From positions 1,488,001 to 1,552,000 of the forward strand of contig OW203988.1 in NCBI GenBank assembly GCA_934047225.1: 64,000 nt of DNA. Reading direction: 5' to 3'. A program made the position numbers and the translations under genes. This document shows, in pieces, positions 55,830-64,000 of the stretch (its first letter is position 1; each line of letters begins with the position of its first letter). A model generated the notes under the pieces. That model saw nothing but the letters and a program-made list of their open reading frames with translations. It was not told where the DNA came from and did not search any database. The DNA comes from Ypsolopha sequella (taxonomy: Eukaryota; Arthropoda; Insecta; Lepidoptera; Ypsolophidae).

Positions 55830-57388
55830 TCAGGTGTAAATATTAGATTTATCAAAATAGTTATGTATCATTGAAATAACTGATACTCAAATGAAAATAC
55901 AATTTTTCACCGAAACAGAAAAGCGTCGCAAATACCGCATTCAAAAGTTGTTCTTCAACCAGAATATTATTTCATTTCGTGAAAAAGTGAGCCCTCACAG
56001 TGTATACGTGCTAAAGTGGCGGCCGCGGTGCTCTCACTCGCCGGGCGCCAGTTATTTGTTAGTCTACAACTTTACTAAAGTAATAACGTGCCCACTGTAT
56101 TTCACGGCGGATTTCATCGTCATTACGTAACCATTAATATTATTGCATTTTTAGGGTTCCGTACCTCGTCATGAAAAGGCAGGTACCCTTACAGTTTAGC
56201 TTTGTTTTCAAACTGTCAGTGTGTCAAATCCTTTTTCTGAGGCACGGTTTAAGATATTAACATTAAAATTAAATTAATATCGAACATTAAAGTCCATAAT
56301 TTCATACTGCTGAAAACTGTAAAAAAATTAAAAGACGTTTAGGTATCTGTTTGTATAATCGTGTGTTAAGACTCTAGACCCTTTTTTTAGGCACGAGTTG
56401 AGATAATCAATTTAAAGAATCGAATACTTAGGTATCTATAGACACTCTCGCACAGTGCGAGAGTGTCTATAGATACCTAAGTACACTTGACAGAGTTACC
56501 TTACCTCATGAGTTCAAAGTCAACATTGACGTCGTCAATAAATGTCAACAAACAAAATAAATTATGTAGGCAGGGTTTCCAAAAACCCAGAATTTTGAAA
56601 ACTGTTGAATAATTAATACCAGTGATAAGTTTTGCAAGGGTGCTGCACGCACCGAAGCACCCCGCGGAGCCTGATTAAGGTCAGTCTTAAATGTTAACCA
56701 AAGCGTCGAGTTTTTCTCGTAAAATTCAAAGTGAGTCTCTTAGCTATATAAAATTATATATAATAATACCAATTAATCACATCATTATCATGTTATTGAC
56801 ATTCAATCATTCAATACATCAGACATTCAATCAAAGTACACGATCAATCAATCAAGTGATTAATGAACTGCATGCTTAATTATATTAATATAAAAAAACT
56901 ACCCGTGATTTTTTTATAACCACCAAACAGATCAGTTTTAAAAGTAATTTTAGTGATAAACGAGCAATTGAAAACTCCTCCTAAGATTTCATTGTATGAA
57001 AGATTAAATACACTCCATTTTGTAGTGCGTCTGCATCAGTGCACGCTGAAAGAACTTTGAAAAATATGAAAAGTCCTTTAAAAATCTACCCTCGATGTCC
57101 CCTTAAACGGAACAAAGATGTCCATGGAGTATCGGAGTTATAAATAATTTGATACTAAATATGCAGCCTGGTTTATTAAATTGTTCACAATTGAGTAAAA
57201 ACGGATAAAATGCAAGTTTTACTTTAAATTGTTTCGCTGACAAATACGAGAAAACTCAAATTATTTCAATTTAGAATTTTCTGAGGAAATAAATTAGAAG
57301 TTACGAGCCACGATCGAAGCCTAGCACAAATTCAAATTCAAATTCAATTTCAAATAATTTATTTTCTCATCACTGCCCTTGTAGCGCG
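55830..57388. other. AT-rich spacer with repeats
   Basis: No gene seen. It includes a scrap of the TACGG-type dispersed repeat (56150-56240), a perfect palindrome (listed separately), and a CAAATTCAAATT run at 57330-57365. Confidence 0.4.
56425..56483. repeat. Perfect 59-bp palindrome
   Basis: Arms 56425-56453 and 56455-56483 (29 bp, TACTTAGGTATCTATAGACA... and complement) with a single A in the centre. Confidence 0.95.
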
Positions 57389-57722
57389 AGAGCTCGTGAC
57401 TTATTTGGGTAACGGTCGTCCTGTAAGGCTAAAAATTCTTTTAGTGATGAGTCATAGCATGCAAACTACAGTAACGATGACCTGGCAGGTATCAGCCCGG
57501 TGCGTCATCATCCCTTATATTTTTGAAAGTGTACATAAAATTGGAAAAAAAAACTTGTCGCTGTAAACTTGAAATTTTAATACTATTTAGTTCATGCATT
57601 ATAAAGTATAGAAAAAAATTGACAGGCGATTACAGTGAGTGCACATACCTGACAGGTGCATCGAAAGGTGTGTGGTATATGGGTTAAAATAAACTTTGTT
57701 CTGTAGAGTTGAAATTTATATA

Positions 57723-57984
57723 CAAGGTGACTTTTTGATCATCGTCCAAATTCATACTGGTGGCTTGGTAAGTGATCAGTATCATGGATCAATAACAATT
57801 TTTGTAAAATTCGTAAAATTTAATTTCGACTCCCCATAGTGATTTACTCGGAACTGGAAGTGAATTTCTATGGGAAGCCGAAATTTCATTTAACAAATTT
57901 CACAAAAATTGTTATTGATCCAAGATACTGATCACTTATCAAGCCTCCAGTATGAATTTGGACGATGATCAAAAAGTCACCTTG
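57723..57984. mobile_element. TA-flanked palindromic MITE inside the left TIR
   Basis: The inverted repeat starts CAAGGTGACTTTTTGATCATC and extends almost to its centre (57838-57866). It is flanked by TA on both sides (57721-57722, 57985-57986). The opposite TIR (59745-59780) shows the empty site with a single TA. This fits Tc1/mariner-type mobilisation. Related copies are at 30001-30224 and in part at 16995-17100. Confidence 0.9.
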
Positions 57985-58161
57985 TATATGTTTAAGTAAG
58001 CGATTTAGAAAAAGTAGGTATAATGACAGGCGATTTTGGCTAGCATAAGTCCTTGACAGGTGAGAGAAAAGATGCTGTGGGAGCGCGAGTCAAAGTCGTA
58101 ACGTGAATTTAATGGTGCAAATGACATTACGTGGAGACAAAAATCATGGGTAAAACATGTT

Positions 58162-59407
58162 TTATTTATTAAAAAGTAAATACAATATTTTTTTAAAACA
58201 AATTTCATCATCCGATTCATCACTATTAATCTCTTCATCATCATCCGACACGTCACTGTCAATTTCTTCATCATCATCGGGCAAGTCACTACTATCTTCT
58301 TCATCATTGTTCGGTTCTACGTAATTATTTTCATTATCTGTAAAGAAAAAAAGTTTTGATACATTAATAATAATAACTTCAAAATTAATACTTTCTTATT
58401 GAATAAAAAAGCTGTATGTTATCTAAAATATATTCCTCACCTTCGCTTGGTTCATCTTCGGCAGTTTCAGAAGACTGTTGTATGAGTATTTCATATATAG
58501 ATGAAGGAACTGTATCACCCTCAAACCAATTAAAAATATAGTGGTCATCGATCAAATTCCAACCATTGCCTTCAGGTGTAAGAACTGCAGGCTCTTTCAT
58601 ATGACTATATCGCCAGATATTTGTAATATATGCAGATCTTAATAATTGTTGTTCCAGCTCACGTTGGCACGGAGGTAAATTTGTCGAATCATAGTTTATA
58701 ATTTTCTTTCGAAATACTTTAGTGCCACTTATTTTATATGTGGCAAGAAACTTTTCATGACGTGCGTCATTCACATTTTCACTGCGCATACCGTACATTT
58801 GACACACGAATTTTTCAAGTATTGGAAAAATTTCTTCTTTTTTTTCCAATATTTCAGCATGCAATGCTGCAAATGCTTTTTGATGTTGAATTTTTTTTTT
58901 TTAATATTTGGTAAGGTTTTTTTTTCCTCTCCTTAGAAAAGATGGGTTGAAATCACAACCAGTTAATGCATTAAAGCCCGGTAAACTTTGACATAGAAGA
59001 GATCCTAATTTTATATGTAAATTCGAAATATTTATCCATTTTTTTGAATTCATGGTGCCATATTCCATATAGATCTTCAAATTATTATTACGGAAATGGT
59101 CCATGTTTCCCAACATTATTATTAATACGTCTGTGTCAGACGATTTTATTACAACGTCGGACACATCGTTATCCATTTGGCATATATGATAAATAATTTT
59201 TGTATCAACTTCTTCATGATGTGGGCATGATAAATCATCATTTACGTAGTGCATCACAGAACCGTTATCAACCATATAAGTATGGCATTCTTTGTAATTT
59301 AAATTAACAATGGTATTCCCGATAAACTCAGCCATTTCATTTGTGCTCCAATGTGTAATTAAAAAATCTACTAAAGCTACTTTGAATTCTACAAAGCTAA
59401 TTTGCAT
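58162..59407 (-). pseudogene. Transposon gene with PIN/FEN-like signature and acidic tail
   Basis: Read on the minus strand from 59407. Residues about 55-160 keep HHEEVDTKIIYHI, SSDTDVLIIML, LPGFNALTGCDFNPSF, a pattern shared by a widespread transposon-linked family; the EVDT and DTDVL pair resembles acidic motifs of PIN/FEN nucleases (inference). An in-frame TAA at 58901-58903 beside an A-run breaks it, after which the same frame continues KAFAALHAEILEKKEE and FVCQMYG. A GT-AG intron (58440 to 58338) joins EDEPSE to a final exon 58337-58162 of 58 codons, rich in D and E (DDDEEIDSDVSDDDEE), with AATAAA overlapping its stop codon. No N-terminal part is present: ATG at 59407 may instead be read from an acceptor AAATTAG at 59397-59403. 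Confidence 0.65.
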
Positions 59408-60090
59408 ATATACGTATATATATAGTTTAAATTTTTTACTTTCAACTAACTCACTATATTTATTATATAAAAATATAATATATATATATATATAACGAAA
59501 CTGCTAGTAATATCGCAAAACACGTCTTCACTAGGTAAAATCGTTGTCACAACTGACTAAATTTTTCTATTAATATTTGTGTTAGGAAGCCCTTCAATTT
59601 TTCCGTTACATAAACTGTCTCTCTCGAACCATTGAGTTCAGTTTATGCTTCTCACTCGCACTCCCACAGCATCTTTTCTCTCATCTGTCAAGGACTTATG
59701 CTAGCCATAATCGCCTGTCATTGTAGCTACTTTTTCTAAATCGCTTACTTAAACATATATATAAATTTCAACTCTACAGAACAAAGTTTATTTTAATTCA
59801 TATACTACACACCTTTCGATGCACCTGTCAGGTATGTGCACTCACTGTAATCGCCTGTCAATTTTTTTTTATATTTTATAATGCATGAACTAAATAATAT
59901 TAAAATTTCAAGCTTACAGCGACAAGTTTTTTTTTCCAATTTTATGTACACTTTCAAAAATATAAGGGATGATGACGCACCGGGCTGATACCTGCCAGGT
60001 CATCGTTACTGTAGTTTGCATGCTATGACTCATCACTAAAAGAATTTTTAGCCTTACAGGACGACCGTTACCCAAATAGGTCACGAGCTC

Positions 60091-60650
60091 TTGGACTATT
60101 GCGGGGCTAGTGTTTGTCGGGCCGGACTCCATGGACTTTCATGTCGGCGTAGTGCCGGCCGCCTGTCTCCCCACGCAGCCCTCAATGACGTCATCCGAAG
60201 GGCCCTCGTCTCCGTAGGAGCTCCGGCTACTCTCGAACCTCCCGGACTAGTTCGTGACGACGGAAAGAGACCCGACGGTATGACGTTAATACCATGGAAG
60301 CATGGGAGGCCGCTCGTGTGAGATGCAACCTGCGTGGATACGCTGGCGCCCTCTCATGTTTCCCAAAGCAGTAGGGCTGCTGGTTCGGCGGCGGCCACTG
60401 CGGAGCTCTCCAAGAGGCGTAGATATGTGGCAATAGGTTCAAGCTACATGTTTGCGCCTTTTGGGGTCGAGACAATGGGGACATGGGGTCCGGAGGCGCG
60501 TCAGCTTGTCACGGACCTCTCTGTAAAGCTTGTGGACACTAGCGGCGACCGGCGAGCTGGCTCTTACCTAGGCCAGCGTATAAGTCTTGCCATATAGAGA
60601 GGTAATGTGGCAAGTATTTTGGGCACTCTCCCGCAGGGCAGTGATCTAGA
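60091..60650 (+). mobile_element. Restriction-like endonuclease element, 3' end, copy 2
   Basis: The frame reads [16 protein letters not shown], then [18 protein letters not shown] and DATCVDTLAPS, paralleling the minus-strand element at 39158-40868. It has in-frame stops at 60318-60320 (TGA in place of the TGG at the equivalent site) and 60594-60599 (TAG for CAG). It abuts the right end of the TIR element with no RT domain upstream. Confidence 0.82.
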
Positions 60651-60859
60651 GGCAATTTTCTTTTTATAATTATTTCTTTAGGATTATTTTTGTATTAATT
60701 ATTGTCTTTCACATTTGTTTTACTATTAATAAATAAACTTAGACAGTAAATTTGTTATGTAATTAAGTAATTAGGTAGTGTTTTTATAAGTTTGTTTTCC
60801 TATTTTATGTACTTGGTGTTCAATATAGACTTGTCTCATTTATTTTGTATTGTAGGTAT

Positions 60860-61200
60860 ACATGATACACTTTTTACAAAAAGTAATAAACGTTCATGAA
60901 CTAAAGTAGGTAAGTATATTTAATTTATGCAGTAAATATATTATATTCGATTCAAATGATAGTTTAAATCTATATTTATATACTTCCTTCACTATTCCTA
61001 CTAAATGGCGGTAGCTGTATAGAAATTGGCTAGTCGTTATCTCAGTAATGGGGGGTATTCATAAAATAATATTTTGGGAAAGGGAATGAAGCTAGCATCT
61101 ATGATCATCACAGTATATAAATATTACTAACTAACTCCCCCCATCCTATTAGTCTTGCCAAGAAGAAGGACAAGAAACTTAGCAAGATCATGTCACATTG
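60860..61200 (+). repeat. Dispersed repeat, copy related to the element A target
   Basis: TTTAATTTATGCAGTAAATA, GATTCAAATGATAG and CCTATTAGTCTTGCCAAG match the sequence split by element A (41230-41311 and 54375-54480). Probably a LINE or SINE end. Confidence 0.55.
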
Positions 61201-62865
61201 ATTTTTCAGATAGATCTTGGTCTTACTGTCCGTAGTATGTGCCGAAAGTATTATGGAGAAATCAGAGGTTGTATCTTACTTTAAGACACTCGGGGAGACT
61301 ACTTGCATGCACCTCTAAATATCAATACTTATAGATTTTAGTATTTATTAATACATATGATAAAAAAGTAGAACCCACTGTGTCTGTACATTGAAGAAAA
61401 GTAATAAAAATATAAAGGGGATGAATAAAAAAGAGTAATACTATCTGTCTGTCTCACAGAACTATTAAGTCTGTCTGTTTATTTGTTCACGAACATCTCC
61501 AAAACTACTGAACGGATTTTTATGTAGTTTTCGTAGGTGGACAAAGCTTAATTTGGCTATAGGCTTTGTTTCATAAAAAATTGAACGCCCAAAAAAATTT
61601 ATCTTCATTTAAATATTTTTTAAATTTACTTTTCTACTTCAAGAAGTTGGAAGTTACATAGCAAATAATAATTCCTGGCGATGAAGGCCTATAGACGTCA
61701 CAAACGATTGTATAAAAGAAAAAACAAGAAATTTTTGGTTAGGATTATTATTGAGCGCATAAAATTTCAGTACATTAAAAATCAACAGGTGGCGCTGTTC
61801 ATTATTAGAACACGCATAAATAATTATTTAAATCGGTATTTCGTTTAAATGTCGTCATTTATTTTGGTCTTTCGTCCAATATTTTGGTAAGTAAAAAGTT
61901 TTAAGGTAAATTTAGTTGCAGCAATTATATAACAGACAGTTATACCTTCTTTAATGAAACAGGCTAGGTACTATAATGACTGAAAATTGTTAAACTTAGT
62001 ATATAAAATACTATAAAAATCTGTAAGAGTGCTGTGTCTGTTTGTACATTGATGATATTCCAAAAAAATTCGATGTAAGATTGTTTTTAAGACATAAATA
62101 TAAAGAAGACGAATTATTTAAATACTGCAACGTCATAAATGTTTTCAACAAACTAAAAATGGACACTATTTGTGAGGAGTACCATAAAGTTTACCTAATA
62201 CAATAAAAATCAAGAATACTTACCGACATACAAACTACCCTCATACAACAATAACTAAGGTACTCGCACCTGGGAGTACATGCTCCCAAAGATATTAAAC
62301 AAACTGTCAAGTCAAATTATAAGTCAACTGAGTCGAAATCCTCACAAAATAAAAACTATTTTAAAGTGTCATTAAAGCCAATTCTGAATTCTTTAATTTA
62401 AGTGTTAGTGCTGTAAAAGCTTAAAATTTTTCAAAGAAATTTAGCTTCTAATATTAACTCTTAAGGACTATTTCGTATCGAAGAAAATTTAGTTATGACA
62501 GCACTAAAACTAAAATTAAAACCTTCAGAATCGACTTTACTATCTCGATAAAAACGAAGATAAAATTAAATAAGTAAAATTTAGTTGTGAGCGCTTGCAG
62601 TGACACATAAACTTCTTTATAGTTTCCGTTAGCTTTATAAGTTTTATAATATTGTATGTTTTTCTTGTATTATTCATTATAGGCATAAAAATATATATAT
62701 AGAAAATAAACAGAATTATTGTCGGTGTTTCATCACATTTGCATCAAGCAAAAACTGCTGAACGGGATTTGATGCGGCTACCATTGTACGATCCTCAGCA
62801 CTGTTTAATAACGTATTATCCAACTTAAAAACTGGAATACTTTTTACTGCCAGATTCCCAAGGGA
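61201..62865. other. AT-rich region without recognised gene
   Basis: It contains a transposon-like motif AAAACTACTGAACGGATTTT near 61500, common in lepidopteran repeats, and an ATATAT run near 62692. No coding exon is recognised. Confidence 0.4.
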
Positions 62866-62884
62866 TTACACTGTGACCACACCA

Positions 62885-63008
62885 CATTCTCGGCGAGACT
62901 CTCGCCATGAAAGTGAAAAAGCTATATGAGTAAAAGAGATAGACTCAATCGAGTTTCGCCTTACTCGTATAGCTTGGTACCGTTCAAACAAGAGTCTCAC
63001 CGAGAATA
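62885..63008. repeat. Small hairpin MITE
   Basis: Outer arms ATTCTCGGCGAGACTCT and AGAGTCTCACCGAGAAT; inner arms AGCTATATGAGTAA and TTACTCGTATAGCT. Noncoding. Confidence 0.75.
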
Positions 63009-63198
63009 TGGAGCGGCCTTTATCTTCTTCCAAGCAAACAAAGTCGCAGGCAACAGTAAGTAAATAATAAATGCATATTAGTCTAATAAATTTTGTCATC
63101 ATCTCATTATTTTCATGTCTCGAAATTCTTTCTTCAATATACTCTGCTATAACTTTTGCAAAATTTTGCAATTCTACTCTACAGTTTCCCTGTTCCAC
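62999..63198 (-). other. Possible exon of an unknown minus-strand gene
   Basis: An open frame preceded by a CGTCCAG acceptor-like site reads VEQGNCRVELQNFAKVIAEY, then MMTKFIRLICIYYLL, a hydrophobic stretch, and EEDKGRSIFS before a GTGAGA donor-like site at the MITE edge. No homology is recognised and no partner exon was found, so it may be chance. Confidence 0.25.
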
Positions 63199-64000
63199 TG
63201 GACGCTCGAAGTCGCTCGTACCTCGTACTTAGCACTTTGAAGATTAGTTTTTGAGTCGCCAGTAATAGCTGACTTGGTGCCGACGTCTTCGATGCAAATG
63301 ACCCCAAAGAATCAATTCAAGGGCTTCCGCGGCGGTGCCTCAGCCCACTTCAACATTTATAAGTTTCAAGATGAGGATCTTTCTGCTAGATTGAAAATAT
63401 TGAAATGCAGTTTTTATTTTAATTCATGGTGTACCTAGATTGTGCTCTCTTCGTGAGGGATATTCCCATCGGCTCACTGGTCAGTTGCGGGTTGCATCGG
63501 ACCACGTTTTAATTGTTCCCATCGTGTCACTGGTCGGATGCAACTACAAATTTTATGTATTTTTTTCCCAACTGACCACGCAAGCCGCTATTAAATGGAA
63601 AATTGCGCTAACGGACTATGGTAAAATGTGAGCTTATAATTACAAAATATATCCAGATGTTGTTTGTGACAGATGTCCAAAGCGACAGATGTCAAAGCTG
63701 ACATATGAAAAAGTAACAGGTGATTTATTTTTGATATATATTTTGTGACAGACATCAAAAGTGACAAATGATTTATTTTTATGTACATGTCAAAATTTAT
63801 TTATTTATTTAATCAATAGCTTTTTGGTCAGATTCCAAAATTGACAGATTATACATTTCTTATAATTTTTTTATCAGATGAAATTAACACATAGTTTAAT
63901 GATTAGAAACTTTCCAGATAGTTTATTTGCACAAGGTGTCTAAGACACTAAACTAATTTTGACCTTACGAGCACTTAACAACCCTTTTGTTTTTTTAATC
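63199..64000. other. No confident feature
   Basis: A GC-richer stretch at 63290-63380 has an open + frame (TPKNQFKGFRGGASAHFN) that I cannot assign. The rest is AT-rich, with repeated GTGACAGATGTC-like units at 63665-63770. Confidence 0.3.

Larger units (their letters stand above)
57389..60091 (-). mobile_element. DNA element with long terminal inverted repeats
   Basis: Ends read AGAGCTCGTGAC at 57389 and GTCACGAGCTCT at 60091. The inverted repeats run about 450 bp inward (to about 58110, counting out a nested MITE, and to about 59640) with high identity, including CGCCTGTCA-type blocks spaced through them. The interior carries one decayed gene on the minus strand. No target duplication is visible: the left flank is a CAAATT-type repeat, the right flank the 60091 endonuclease element, so one side may have been rearranged. 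Superfamily not assigned. Confidence 0.8.

Noticed and set aside
58005..58307. Met/Lys-rich minus-strand ORF
   Set aside because: It is the wrong frame of the acidic terminal exon 58162-58337, whose Asp/Glu-rich reading is supported by a spliced join in phase.

Overview
The window is insect nuclear DNA, almost certainly from a moth or butterfly. It is AT-rich, intron-rich and crowded with repeats typical of Lepidoptera: tRNA-derived SINEs, Helitrons ending in CTAG, RTE- and jockey-like LINE pieces, BEL/Pao LTR elements and many small MITEs. No rRNA, bona fide tRNA, CRISPR or prokaryotic operon structure was seen.

The one host gene I can build completely is an ionotropic receptor of the IR75 clade on the + strand (12501-30514). 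Fourteen exons join in phase into 627 codons plus a stop. They give a signal peptide, the IR75-type N-terminal and split ligand-binding regions, three membrane segments with a pore loop, and a short cytoplasmic tail. Its introns hold a solo LTR, a Helitron, SINEs, LINE scraps and MITEs, none of which breaks an exon.

Layout. 1-12.5 kb: SINE, LINE fragments, a 146-bp-arm hairpin, a 1.8-kb array of a 34-bp satellite, a TTAA-flanked MITE, and a jockey-like LINE interrupted by a second LINE. 12.5-30.5 kb: the Ir75 gene. 30.5-39 kb: mostly unassigned AT-rich DNA with hairpin MITEs and one candidate exon. 39.1-40.9 kb: a broken non-LTR element with a restriction-like endonuclease. 41.3-54.4 kb: a BEL element (A, + strand, pol largely deleted) whose 3' LTR was split by a second, nearly intact BEL element (B, - strand). 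In B the gag and pol regions share one frame and are separated by a single UGA. 54.4-57.4 kb: LINE-in-LINE, a short Helitron and a perfect 59-bp palindrome. 57.4-60.1 kb: a long-TIR DNA element carrying a decayed gene with a PIN/FEN-like signature, and a TA-flanked MITE nested in one TIR. 60.1-64 kb: a second copy of the restriction-like endonuclease element, then sparse repeats and one doubtful ORF.

The transposons give a readable relative history. Exact target duplications bracket elements A, B, the solo LTR and a LINE insertion. B is younger than A by nesting and by LTR identity (2 differences in 410 bp against about 7 in 676 bp, counted by eye). The host gene appears intact, so it should be functional unless the promoter is affected.
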